Shown here: piece after piece, positions 8,870 to 17,105 of the stretch
Numbering within the stretch: the first letter of the stretch is position 1
Layout: every line of letters starts with the position of its first letter
NCBI GenBank assembly: GCA_049513975.1
Contig: JBEKVM010000048.1
Span: forward strand, 1 to 39,543
Source of the DNA: JBEKOF01 sp049513975
GTDB lineage: Bacteria > Verrucomicrobiota > Verrucomicrobiia > Limisphaerales > Palsa-1400
Length of the DNA: 39,543 bases
Direction: 5' to 3'
Program-made: the position numbers and the translations under genes
Notes under the pieces: generated by a model
What the model saw: only the letters and a program-made list of their open reading frames with translations
The model's database searches: none
Told to the model about the DNA's origin: nothing

Positions 8870-8962
8870 TACCGTTTCCAGTTTGCTTTTGCACTGTAGC
8901 GGCGGTCTGCGACCGCCGCCAATCGCCTTGGCAATAGTGCAGTTACAAACTGGAAACGGTAT
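8869..8962. repeat. 94-bp inverted-repeat element with inner hairpin
   Basis: Perfect 17-bp terminal inverted repeats (ATACCGTTTCCAGTTTG, 8869-8885, and its complement, 8946-8962). Inside are GCACT/AGTGC arms and a perfect hairpin GCGGCGGTC-TGC-GACCGCCGC (8899-8919). The left end begins on the last base of the synthase stop codon. It could act as a terminator-like structure or be a REP/MITE-type element; there is no U-run after it. Confidence 0.85.
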
Positions 8963-9182
8963 AACTCATCTCGCGCTCCCAATCTAATCTCAATCCTAAT
9001 CCTAATCTGACCGTCATTCCCCTGCCTTCCGTCCCAAAATCCCCAATCCGCAATGGCGCCGCCGATTAATTCTTGCCGTGCGGCACAAGAAAGCACATAA
9101 TGCCACGAACAGTGCCGGACCGGAATCGCCGCGGCGGGCCAGGACCATGTCTGGTCCAGCCGGGGCAAAGCCGGGTCCGCAG
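8963..9182. other. Intergenic gap before tRNA-Arg
   Basis: It contains an imperfect hexanucleotide array at 8981-9008 and one CCAATCCGCAAT word near 9040. No ORF is supported. The tRNA promoter must lie here, but I could not place it. Confidence 0.5.
8981..9008. repeat. Imperfect hexanucleotide array (CTAATC type)
   Basis: Five AATC words separated by T, CTC, CTA and CTA, i.e. the CTAATC/CTTAATC family found also at 21319, 23352, 32267, 34811 and 37161. Confidence 0.8.
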
Positions 9183-9259
9183 GCGCGCGTAGCTCAATTG
9201 GATAGAGTGACGGCCTCCGAAGCCGCAGGTTGTGGGTTCAACTCCCGCCGCGCGCACCA
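9183..9259 (+). tRNA. tRNA-Arg (anticodon CCG)
   Basis: 77 nt folding as a complete cloverleaf. Acceptor GCGCGCG pairs with CGCGCGC perfectly; the D-arm is GCTC/GAGT. The anticodon stem has four pairs closing loop CTCCGAA (anticodon CCG, reads CGG). The T-arm is GTGGG-TTCAACT-CCCGC. The discriminator A and an encoded CCA follow (9257-9259). Confidence 0.97.
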
Positions 9260-9268
9260 AGTTTTATT

Positions 9269-9703
9269 GTGAAAGTTTATTCGAGACAGCCGGAGAAAGC
9301 CGCCAGCCCGCCGGGCAAAACCGGCCTGTTGAAATACATTCTCATGCTGGAAGATGAAACCGCCCTGACCGAGGAACTCATCCCTTTTTTCGCCTACAAC
9401 GGTTACAAATTGGTCCCGGTGACCAACGGCGTGGACGGCTTGAAACAAATCATGTCCCGCGAATTCGCCGTGATCATCTGCGACATGATGATGCCCAACT
9501 TGCCCGGCGACATGTTTTATCGCGCCGTCGAACGCACCAAACCGCACCTTTGCCAGCGCTTCATTTTTATCACCGGCTTTAAAGGCAACCGCGACATCGA
9601 GGATTTTATCCGCAAGGTCAACGGCGTCATGCTCTGGAAGCCCTTTGAAACGCAGCAATTAATGGACGCAATCCAAGTCGTCCTCCAAAAAACCGGCGGC
9701 TGA
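9269..9703 (+). CDS. Stand-alone response-regulator receiver protein
   Basis: 144 residues if it begins at the GTG at 9269, nine bases after the tRNA; the open frame extends back into the tRNA, which cannot be coding. An ATG at 9344 would cut into the first beta strand. It is a single CheY-like receiver with no output domain: acidic E28/D29 (LMLEDE), phospho-acceptor D72 in IICDMMMPNLPGD, ITGF for the Thr/Ser position, and Lys in LWKPF. It is probably a diffusible phospho-acceptor for kinases elsewhere. It may be co-transcribed with tRNA-Arg, given the spacing. No clear ribosome site is visible. Confidence 0.85.
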   Translation: MKVYSRQPEKAASPPGKTGLLKYILMLEDETALTEELIPFFAYNGYKLVPVTNGVDGLKQIMSREFAVIICDMMMPNLPGDMFYRAVERTKPHLCQRFIFITGFKGNRDIEDFIRKVNGVMLWKPFETQQLMDAIQVVLQKTGG

Positions 9704-9759
9704 CCCGCGCCCCTTCCGCCCGCGGCATCCCCGCTCTCACTTCCCCACCCCAGCAAACT

Positions 9760-11817
9760 ATGTCCGAAGATAAATCTGTTGTGCAAAAGCTGGCTGCGCC
9801 TCCCCTGGCGCCGCTCAAACTCCAATCCAAACTCGCCTCCACTCCCCCCTCCGCGCCCCGCTATTCCGTCCGGGTCAGGAACGCCGCCGGCGCCGAGGTC
9901 GTGCTGGCCGATCCCCGCGCCACCCGCGCCCTGGTCGCCCTGATGGACGTTCATGCCGTCAACGGCGGCGCCGCTTGTCATTGGGGCGGCCCCGCCGCCT
10001 TCGCCGAGATCATGGCCGCCATTCACGGCTTCCTCTTTGCCGTCCGGGACCGTCCCTGGCACGCCGCCTACAATTTCGTCAACGACGCCGGCCACACCGA
10101 AAACGGCATTTATGCCCTGCGCGCCAACTACGGATTTGATGGCATGACCTTCGAGGATTTGAAGGGTTTTCGCAGCCTCCAAAGCAAGCTGACCGGCCAC
10201 GGCGAATCCCATGTCAACCCGCAAGGGGTCCTCCTCAGCAACGGGCCGCTCAGCTCGGCCCTGGCCCAAGCCCAGGGACTGGCCCTGGCCGACCGTGTTC
10301 TCAAAAATGACCGCCTCACCGTCTGCACCGTTTCCGACGGCGCTTCCATGGAGGGCGAAGCCAAGGAGGCCTTCGCCGCCATCCCCGGCCTCGCCGCCAA
10401 GGGCCTGCTCAGTCCTTTCCTCCTCGTCATTTCCGACAACGACACCAAACTCTCCGGCCGCATCACCAAGGACTCCTTCAGCATGCAGCCCACTTTCGCC
10501 GCCATGAGCGTGTTGGGCTGGAATGTCATCCAGGTGCCCGACGGCAACGAACTCTCCTCCGTCTATCTCGCTGTCGAGCGCGGCTTGGATCAGGCCCGGG
10601 CCAATCCCCTCGCCCCCGTTTGCCTCTGGGTCAAAACCATCAAGGGCTTCGGCGTCAAGTCCACCATGGAAAGCTCTTCCGGCGGTCACGGTTTTCCCCT
10701 GGCGGGCGGCGAGAAAATTGTCGAGTTCGTCAACGAAATCTACTTTGGCGGCGAGGTTCCCGCTGAACTGGCCGCCTGGTCCCGGGCCCTCCGCGCCGAC
10801 TGGGAGAAAAAAGACGCCGCCAAAAAGGCCAATCCCGCCCCCGCCCCCGTGGTCAAGGCGGATAAAATCCAGGCCGGCCTGGCCAAAGGCGCGGTGCGCG
10901 CCGCCCAGGAGGGCCTGCCTGTTTTTTCCCTTTCCGCCGACCTGGCCGGCTCCACCGGCATTTCCTTTTTCCAGAAGACTTTTCCCGACCGGTTTCTGGA
11001 CCTGGGCGTGGCTGAGGCCAACATGGTCAGCGCCGGGGCCGGGCTGGCCAAAGCCGGGCTGATTCCTATCGTGGACACCTTCGGCCAGTTCGGCGTGACC
11101 AAGGGCAACCTGCCCTTGACCATGGCCGCCCTCTCCCAGGCCCCGCTCATCGCCATCTTCTCCCATGTCGGTTTTCAGGACGCGGCCGACGGCGCCTCCC
11201 ATGAGGCCACCACTTATTTCGCCGCCACCTCTGCCATTCCCCACACCGTCGTCATCGCCTGCTCCTGCTCCGACGAGGCGGAGGCGCTCATGTACCAGGC
11301 CATCAAACGCATCGCCCAGGCCCGCCAGCAGGGCGGCGACGGCGAATCGGTCCTCTTTTTTGTCGGGCGCGAAAATTATCCCGTTCACCTGGTCGAACAC
11401 GCCCGCTATGAATGGGGCAAGGCGCCCATCCTGGCGACGGGTGGCGACGTCGTCATCATCGCCTGCGGCCCGCTGCTGGGGCAGGCGCTCCAAGCCGCGC
11501 GCCAGCTCCAGGAACAAAAAATTGCCGCCACCGTCATTAACAATCCCTTCGTCAACCGCGTGGACCTGGAGACCATCGGCCCCGCCGTGCGGCAATGTTC
11601 CGGGCGCGTCGTCACCATCGAGGACCATCAGGCCATCTGCGGGATGAGCGCCCAGGTGGCTCACCAGTTGGCCCAGGCCGGCATCCATCACCACATGAAA
11701 ACTCTGGCCATTCGCGGTCAATTCGGACAGTCCGCCTACAAGGCGGCGGACCTTTACAAAAAGCACGGCCTGACCAGCGCCAAAATTGTCGAGGCCGCGC
11801 AGGAACTCATCCGTTAG
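9760..11817 (+). CDS. Transketolase-family protein
   Basis: 685 residues with the three-domain order of transketolase. The N-terminal TPP-binding domain shows CHWGGPAAFAEIMAA, SNGPLSSALAQAQGLALAD (usual GSLGQGL motif altered) and the diphosphate/metal motif SDGASMEGEAKEAF to VISDND. The pyrimidine domain (about 365-530) has the catalytic Glu in LGVAEANM and FSHVGFQDAADGASHEA. The C-terminal domain has the INNPFV segment. Expected role: TPP- and divalent-metal-dependent two-carbon transfer between sugar phosphates in the pentose phosphate pathway, in the cytosol. The changed motifs leave room for a related TPP enzyme with another donor. The next gene starts 5 bases after the stop, so the two are co-transcribed. 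Confidence 0.87.
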   Translation: MSEDKSVVQKLAAPPLAPLKLQSKLASTPPSAPRYSVRVRNAAGAEVVLADPRATRALVALMDVHAVNGGAACHWGGPAAFAEIMAAIHGFLFAVRDRPWHAAYNFVNDAGHTENGIYALRANYGFDGMTFEDLKGFRSLQSKLTGHGESHVNPQGVLLSNGPLSSALAQAQGLALADRVLKNDRLTVCTVSDGASMEGEAKEAFAAIPGLAAKGLLSPFLLVISDNDTKLSGRITKDSFSMQPTFAAMSVLGWNVIQVPDGNELSSVYLAVERGLDQARANPLAPVCLWVKTIKGFGVKSTMESSSGGHGFPLAGGEKIVEFVNEIYFGGEVPAELAAWSRALRADWEKKDAAKKANPAPAPVVKADKIQAGLAKGAVRAAQEGLPVFSLSADLAGSTGISFFQKTFPDRFLDLGVAEANMVSAGAGLAKAGLIPIVDTFGQFGVTKGNLPLTMAALSQAPLIAIFSHVGFQDAADGASHEATTYFAATSAIPHTVVIACSCSDEAEALMYQAIKRIAQARQQGGDGESVLFFVGRENYPVHLVEHARYEWGKAPILATGGDVVIIACGPLLGQALQAARQLQEQKIAATVINNPFVNRVDLETIGPAVRQCSGRVVTIEDHQAICGMSAQVAHQLAQAGIHHHMKTLAIRGQFGQSAYKAADLYKKHGLTSAKIVEAAQELIR

Positions 11818-11822
11818 ACGAT

Positions 11823-12383
11823 ATGCCTGGAACCTCCAAATCCTGGCAAGGGCAACTGCTCCTGGACGGCGGGAAACTGCACGACTCCTTCTTCCATCGC
11901 GCCGTCGTGCTGATTTGCCAGCACGATGCCGAAGGCGCTTTCGGCCTGATTCTCAACCGTCCCGCCGGCAGCAAGGTGGGCGACGCGCTGGTGGCCAACC
12001 TGCCCCAAGCCCTCAAACAGCAGCCCCTTTTCCTGGGCGGCCCCGTCCAGCAGGGCGTCTTGAGCTTTCTCCATACGGACATTTTCGTGCCGCACGCCAA
12101 CGTCCTGCCCAATTTGAACCTCGGCCACTCCATCGAGTCGCTGATGGATTTGACCGAATCCTATTCCACCACCCAGCAGCTCCGCCTCTTTGCTGGCTAC
12201 GCCGGCTGGTCCGCCGGCCAGTTGGAGAAGGAAATGGCCCGCCACGACTGGCTGACCCATCCCGCCACCGTGGATTTGATTTTCAAGTCCGACCCGGCGC
12301 AGCTCTGGAAGCATATCCTCCGCCAAAAAGACCACACCCTGCGCTGGCTGGCCGATTCCCCCGATAACCTCTCCTGGAACTGA
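11823..12383 (+). CDS. YqgE/AlgH family protein
   Basis: 186 residues, start ATG at 11823, five bases after the transketolase stop. It carries family hallmarks: the start GQLLLDGGKLHDSFFHRAVV, then GAFGLILNRP, FLGGPVQQG, the LFAGYAGWSAGQLEKEM signature and closing LIF..LWK. Length matches the family (about 185). The fold is known but the biochemical role is not; AlgH was named for an effect on alginate in Pseudomonas. It is cytoplasmic, with no signal. It ends 8 bases from the convergent RNase PH gene. Confidence 0.93.
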   Translation: MPGTSKSWQGQLLLDGGKLHDSFFHRAVVLICQHDAEGAFGLILNRPAGSKVGDALVANLPQALKQQPLFLGGPVQQGVLSFLHTDIFVPHANVLPNLNLGHSIESLMDLTESYSTTQQLRLFAGYAGWSAGQLEKEMARHDWLTHPATVDLIFKSDPAQLWKHILRQKDHTLRWLADSPDNLSWN

Positions 12384-12391
12384 ATTCCGAG

Positions 12392-13138
12392 TCACCCCAG
12401 CGCCGCTTGTTGCAAGGCCAGCAATTGTTTGATCCCGCTTTTCCCCAGCGCCAGCATCGCCCCTAATTGTTCCTCCGTGTAGGTGGATTCCTCCCCCGTC
12501 CCTTGCAACTCGATGAATTCCCCCGCCCCATTCATCACCAGATTCATGTCCACCGTCGCCGCCACGTCTTCATCATAAGCCAGGTCAAGCAAAGGTTGCC
12601 CGCCAACGATCCCCACGCTCACCGCCGCAATCGGTTTGACAACCGCACCCTCCGCCAGCTTCCCCGCGGCCGCGAGTTTGCGCACGGCCAGCGACAAGGC
12701 GACGTAACTCCCCGTGATCGCGGCCGTGCGCGTGCCCCCGTCCGCTTGCAGCACGTCGCAATCCAGCCAGACCGTGCGCGGGCCGATGCCTTCCAGGTCA
12801 ATCGCCGCCCGCATGGCGCGTCCGATCAAACGCTGAATTTCCTGCGAGCGCCCGTCAATTTTGCCTTTGGCAATATCCCGCTGCTTGCGCGTCAGCGTCG
12901 AGTAAGGCAGCATCGAATATTCCGCCGTGATCCAGCCCCCCGTTACCCCCTGTTCCTTCATCCAGCGCGGCACCGTTTCCTCCACCGTCACGCCGCAGAT
13001 CACGCGCGTGTTGCCCCATTCCACCAGCGTCGAACCGGTCGCGTGCGGAGCGATGCCGTTTTGAAAACGCACCGGGCGGAGTTGATCGGGGCGGCGTCCG
13101 TCGGTGCGGACAGGCGCGGCAGTGGCATCAGCAGTCAT
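12392..13138 (-). CDS. rph: Ribonuclease PH
   Basis: 248 residues from ATG at 13138 (MTADATAAP); the frame extends upstream, but known RNase PH starts with RxDGRxxDQLRPV, here at about 11. Hallmarks: GSTLVEWGNTRVICGV, the AEYSMLPYSTLTRKQRD loop, the GKIDGRSQEIQRLIGRA motif, the DCDVLQADGGTRTA catalytic motif and YDEDVAATVDMNLVM. It is a phosphorolytic 3'-to-5' exoribonuclease that trims tRNA 3' ends using phosphate and assembles as a hexamer. Located 82 bases downstream of the MFS gene on the same strand, it may be read through from it. Confidence 0.97.
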   Translation of the reverse strand: MTADATAAPVRTDGRRPDQLRPVRFQNGIAPHATGSTLVEWGNTRVICGVTVEETVPRWMKEQGVTGGWITAEYSMLPYSTLTRKQRDIAKGKIDGRSQEIQRLIGRAMRAAIDLEGIGPRTVWLDCDVLQADGGTRTAAITGSYVALSLAVRKLAAAGKLAEGAVVKPIAAVSVGIVGGQPLLDLAYDEDVAATVDMNLVMNGAGEFIELQGTGEESTYTEEQLGAMLALGKSGIKQLLALQQAALG

Positions 13139-13220
13139 TGCAAAAAGCCTAGCGGGCGGCGGGAAGCGGGGCAATCGCAATCGCAACTCAGACATTTCCC
13201 ACGGCGCATCGCCGGACCTG

Positions 13221-14678
13221 TCAACCCGCGGGCAAAGCGCCCTTCTGGCCGGCCACAGTGCTGCCGTCGCCAGGCTTCAATTCCCGGAAGACAAGGGTGG
13301 ACAGAATGGTCATCCCGCCCAGCACGAAAAACGCCTTGTGAATGCCTTGAATCATTTCCGGCGCGTCGGAGTGAAACCGGTCGGGAATAAAGAACGCCAC
13401 GGCCAGCGAGGCCGAGGCCACGCCGAAACTGATGGACATTTGTTGCAGCGTGCTGGCAATGGTGCTGGCGCTGCTCGCCTCTTCCTCGGTCACGTCGGCA
13501 TAGACGAGCGTATTCATGCTCGAATATTGCAAGGAAGAGAAGAACCCGTAGCAGAAGCTTTGCGCCACGATGAGCCAGACCGGCGTGCCCGCGCCAATGG
13601 TCGCAAAGAGCAGGATGAGCAAACCCAGGATGACGGTATTGGAAATCAGAATCACCCGGTAGCCAAAGCGGGTGAGAATCCCCGTCACCGTCAGCTTCAG
13701 GCTCATTGACGCCACCGCTTGCGGCATCATCAGCAGGCCCGACTGGATCGGCGTGAAACCGAGGCCAACCTGGTAAAGCAGCGGAAAAAGAAATGGGATG
13801 CCGCCCAGGCCAATGCGCGTCACGAACCCGCCGATCACCGCGGCGCGGAAGGTGCGGATGCGCAGCAACGTCATCCGCAACAGCGGAAAGGCCGCCTTGA
13901 CCGCGTGCAAACCATAGCCCGTCAGGAGCAGGAGCGCCAGGGCCAGCAGCCCCAATATCTCCCGTCCGCTCAGCGTATGTTCACCGAAGACCTCCAGCAC
14001 ATAGGAAAGCAGCGCGATGCCGGACCCGAACAAGACAAACCCGATGAAGTCGAGCGGAGAAGTTTGTTCCGCCCGGTAATCCGGCAGATGCCGATAGACC
14101 AGATACAAGCCCAGCAGGCCAATCGGAATATTGACAAAAAAGATCACCCGCCAGGGGAAATATCCCACGATCAGCCCCCCGATACACGGCCCCAGCATGG
14201 GTCCGATCAGCGCCGGAATGACCACAAAGGTCATGGCGCGGACCAGTTCGGATTTGGCGAACGTCCGCACCAACGTCAATCGGCCCACCGGCACCATCAT
14301 GGCCCCGCCGCAGCCTTGCAAAATGCGGCAGGCGACCAGCAGATGGATGTTGCTGGAAATGCCGCAGAGCAATGAACCCAGCGTGAAAAGCCCGATGGCG
14401 CACGAAAACACCCGGCGCGTCCCAAACCGGTCCGCCATCCAACCGCTGATCGGGATGAACACCGCCAGACTCAAGGTGTAACTGGCCAGGACCGACTTCA
14501 TGCTCAACGGCACCACCCCCAGCGCCTGCGCGATGGCCGGCACCGCCGTATTCAAAATCGTGGTGTCGAGCGACTCCATGAAAAACGCCATGGCCACCAG
14601 CCAAGGCAGCAGGCGCTTGCTCGAAGCGCCCGGCGGGAGCGCGGGCGCTGGCGCAAGGACGGATTCTGGCTCGTCCAT
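13221..14678 (-). CDS. MFS drug exporter, DHA2 (14-TM, EmrB-like)
   Basis: 485 residues with about 14 hydrophobic segments. The first helix carries FMESLDTTILNTAVPAIA, typical of DHA2 exporters (motif D1). The loop-2 motif is GWMADRFGTRRVF (motif A), and motif C-like GPMLGPCIGG lies in the fifth helix. The inner-membrane proton-coupled exporter may work alone or with an EmrA-type adaptor; no adaptor gene is adjacent. It begins 130 bases from the divergent HemW gene, so the short spacer should hold both promoters. The substrate is unknown. Confidence 0.93.
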   Translation of the reverse strand: MDEPESVLAPAPALPPGASSKRLLPWLVAMAFFMESLDTTILNTAVPAIAQALGVVPLSMKSVLASYTLSLAVFIPISGWMADRFGTRRVFSCAIGLFTLGSLLCGISSNIHLLVACRILQGCGGAMMVPVGRLTLVRTFAKSELVRAMTFVVIPALIGPMLGPCIGGLIVGYFPWRVIFFVNIPIGLLGLYLVYRHLPDYRAEQTSPLDFIGFVLFGSGIALLSYVLEVFGEHTLSGREILGLLALALLLLTGYGLHAVKAAFPLLRMTLLRIRTFRAAVIGGFVTRIGLGGIPFLFPLLYQVGLGFTPIQSGLLMMPQAVASMSLKLTVTGILTRFGYRVILISNTVILGLLILLFATIGAGTPVWLIVAQSFCYGFFSSLQYSSMNTLVYADVTEEEASSASTIASTLQQMSISFGVASASLAVAFFIPDRFHSDAPEMIQGIHKAFFVLGGMTILSTLVFRELKPGDGSTVAGQKGALPAG

Positions 14679-14807
14679 AAATGCGTGTTACGGCGGCGCC
14701 AGTGTATGTCATCGCAAGCATCCTGCAAGAGCCGGTGCAACCGGCCCGCCATCTTCCTTCCTCCCTCCTCGCCTTTCCCGCCGGCCCGCTGTAAGCTCGC
14801 GTCCGCA

Positions 14808-15965
14808 ATGCTCAACGACAATGCCATCACCAGTCTCTACGTTCATGTGCCGTTTTGCGCCAGGAAATGCGCCTATTGCGCCTTTTACTCGGAAGCCGCC
14901 GACGGCGCGCTGGTCAATCGCTATGTGCGGGCCCTGACCACCGAGATGGAAATGGTCGCGGCCGACTTGCAACCCCAGACCGTCTTCTTCGGCGGCGGCA
15001 CCCCTTCCCTCCTGAATCTGCGCCAATGGCAGGCCATCTTCAAAGCCATGGACCGCCTCCATTTGCTCGGCGCGGCGGAATGCACGGTCGAATGCAATCC
15101 CGCCACCGTCTCGGCGGACAAGGCCCGGCTCCTGCGCGACTGGGGCGTCAACCGCGTTTCCATGGGCGTCCAGTCCTTTCATCCCGCCTTGCTGCAACGC
15201 CTCGGCCGGGTCCACAGCCGCGAAATGATTTTCAAATCGTTCGATCTCCTCCGCGCCGCCGGCTTTGACAATGTGAATCTGGATTTGATGTTCGCCATTC
15301 CCGGCCAGACGATGGATATGTGGCGCTCCACTTTGGCTGAAGCCATCGCCCTGGACAGCGAACACCTCGCCTGCTACGAGGTCATTTACGAGGAGGACAC
15401 TGCCTTGTTCGCCCAGTTGCGCTCCGGCAAAATCTCCCCCGATGAAGATCTGGCTTGCGCCATGTATGACGAACTTCTGGCCGCGGCGGACGCGGCCGGC
15501 TTCCAGCAATACGAAGTGGCCAACTTTGCCCGGGGCGGCGGGCCGGGCGAACTGCCGCATCGCGCCTGCCGCCACAATGTCAACTATTGGCGGGGCGGTT
15601 GGTTCCACGGCCTGGGGCCGGGCGCCGCCGGCTATGCCGCCGGCCGCCGCGCCTCCAACGTTGCCAACACCACTTTGTATTGCGAGCAATTGGAGCGCGG
15701 CCTCCGCCCGGTGGCCTCCAGCGAACAGTTGCCACCCCTTGCGCGCGCGGGCGAACTGGCCGCTTTTGGCTTGCGCATGACGGCGGGCTGGCCGCTGGCC
15801 CAATTCCAGCAGCGCACCGGCTTTGTCCTGCAATACGAATGGGCGCCGGAAATTCAGCGGATGATCCAACTCGGATACGGCAGGCTGGACGCAGAGCGGT
15901 TTCAGTTGACTCGCCAGGGGCTGCGCTTCGCCGATTGGGCCGGCACGGAGTTCTTGCGAAGCTGA
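14808..15965 (+). CDS. hemW: HemW-like radical SAM protein (coproporphyrinogen III oxidase-related)
   Basis: 385 residues from ATG at 14808 (MLNDNAITSLYVHVPFC); the open frame reaches back to 14685 but family members start at this point. The radical SAM cluster motif is CARKCAYC (C17, C21, C24), followed directly by AF; the extra Cys of true HemN is absent, which favours HemW. Other motifs: FFGGGTPSLL, ECNPATV, GVNRVSMGVQSF, NLDLMFAIPGQT, and YEVANFARGG with CRHNVNYW. HemW is a haem chaperone, not an oxidase. The C-terminal HemN domain is present, though LGPGAAGY replaces the usual GLGAGAHS. Confidence 0.9.
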   Translation: MLNDNAITSLYVHVPFCARKCAYCAFYSEAADGALVNRYVRALTTEMEMVAADLQPQTVFFGGGTPSLLNLRQWQAIFKAMDRLHLLGAAECTVECNPATVSADKARLLRDWGVNRVSMGVQSFHPALLQRLGRVHSREMIFKSFDLLRAAGFDNVNLDLMFAIPGQTMDMWRSTLAEAIALDSEHLACYEVIYEEDTALFAQLRSGKISPDEDLACAMYDELLAAADAAGFQQYEVANFARGGGPGELPHRACRHNVNYWRGGWFHGLGPGAAGYAAGRRASNVANTTLYCEQLERGLRPVASSEQLPPLARAGELAAFGLRMTAGWPLAQFQQRTGFVLQYEWAPEIQRMIQLGYGRLDAERFQLTRQGLRFADWAGTEFLRS

Positions 15966-15983
15966 ACAAGCCCCCAACTCTGC

Positions 15984-16958
15984 CTAGTCCTTTTGGCCCG
16001 GCAGCGGCAGCGGCGGTGGCATTGTCACATTGCGCATCGGAGTTGTGGGAGGGGGCGTGGAATTCGGCGGCAAGGACGACTGGCTGCCCAGATTGCCAGA
16101 ATTCATGGAAATGCTGTTCAGGCCAGGCGACACGGCAGTGGTGACGGGGTTGACGGTTCTCGCCGCCCCACCCACCATGGTCGAGTTGTACCCTCCAGAC
16201 GCGGCTTGCGGGGAGATGCCGGGCTGGTTCCCCTGGGGTGCTCCGCCGATAACTGTCCCCCCGCCGGGATTGGCTGCGTTTACCCCGGCCACATTGATGC
16301 CTCCGCGACCGGTGCCGCCGGCGTTCCCGCCCACATATATGCCCCCGTCGTAACCGGCGTTCTGCGCCCCAGGTTGTCCCGGCAGGCCCGTCGGCATGTT
16401 CATGTTGGGATTGCCAAGCTGCCGCATTCCGGGCGGGCCGCCGCCGCGCGCGCCGGCGGTTTGTTCCTTGGCAAAGCCGTTCTCTTTCATGTTCAGCAAC
16501 ATGCGGGTGCCTGAATTCATGATCTCAACCTCTTCTCCATCCTTCATGATTTTCAGCAACTGCACCGCGCCCTCCGTCTCGTTTTCTTTAAGGCAGATGT
16601 AGCTGGTCGTGTCTTGTCCGGCGGCGGCTGGTTTGGCGCCGGGTTCCCTGGGTTCCTTGTACTTGACCGCAAACATGGCCTTCCTTTGGCCCGCGTTGAT
16701 CATCGTGCCGCTGAAAATCACCTCCGGCAGTTGCGGCGCCGGAGCCGTTGGAGGAGGAGGAGGAGGAGGAGGAGGGTTCAGACGAAACGGGTTCCGGTCA
16801 ATGATGACCGCGTATGGATTGGCGTCGTCGGTCTCTCCCGCCAGGGCGGAAGGCGCGGCCGGAGCACTGGCCGCGACGGCCCGGCAAAGCCCGTGCCCGC
16901 CCAGCAAAATCGCTCCGCAGACCAGGCCCCGCCACGTCATGTTTGATCTCACGCCCAT
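15984..16958 (-). CDS. Exported Gly/Asn/Pro-rich protein, possibly GspC-like
   Basis: 324 residues. N-terminal signal peptide (RGLVCGAILLGGHGLC), then IIDRNPFRLN and a nine-proline run encoded by a GGA/CCT-type triplet repeat (about 16753-16777). Residues 78-160 form the only ordered region (LPEVIFSGTMINAG, KAMFAVKY, SYICLKENETEGAVQLLKI, GEEVEIMNSGTRMLLNM). It resembles the small beta domain (HR region) of type II secretion GspC or pilus PilP proteins, which also follows an NPF motif. Residues 165-324 are Gly/Asn/Pro/Ser-rich without repeats of fixed length. No other secretion gene is adjacent. The alternative start MTWRGL at 16940 is possible. Confidence 0.6.
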   Translation of the reverse strand: MGVRSNMTWRGLVCGAILLGGHGLCRAVAASAPAAPSALAGETDDANPYAVIIDRNPFRLNPPPPPPPPPTAPAPQLPEVIFSGTMINAGQRKAMFAVKYKEPREPGAKPAAAGQDTTSYICLKENETEGAVQLLKIMKDGEEVEIMNSGTRMLLNMKENGFAKEQTAGARGGGPPGMRQLGNPNMNMPTGLPGQPGAQNAGYDGGIYVGGNAGGTGRGGINVAGVNAANPGGGTVIGGAPQGNQPGISPQAASGGYNSTMVGGAARTVNPVTTAVSPGLNSISMNSGNLGSQSSLPPNSTPPPTTPMRNVTMPPPLPLPGQKD

Positions 16959-17105
16959 ATCATATCACTTCATCCTGAAAAACACCACCGCAAAATTAAA
17001 GTTGCGCCCGCTCTTAAAGGGCGGTGGAAGAAGGTCTGGCCGGCCCGCATTGCCAGGGCTTTCCTGCGTGCGCCGCTGGAAACAGAGGACCCCGCCTTGC
17101 CACCC

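Noticed and set aside
9517..11766. 749-codon minus-strand ORF
   Set aside because: Antisense to transketolase; no motif, Gly-rich shadow frame.
14709..15977. 422-codon minus-strand ORF
   Set aside because: Antisense to the HemW gene, which has a radical SAM motif and all family landmarks.
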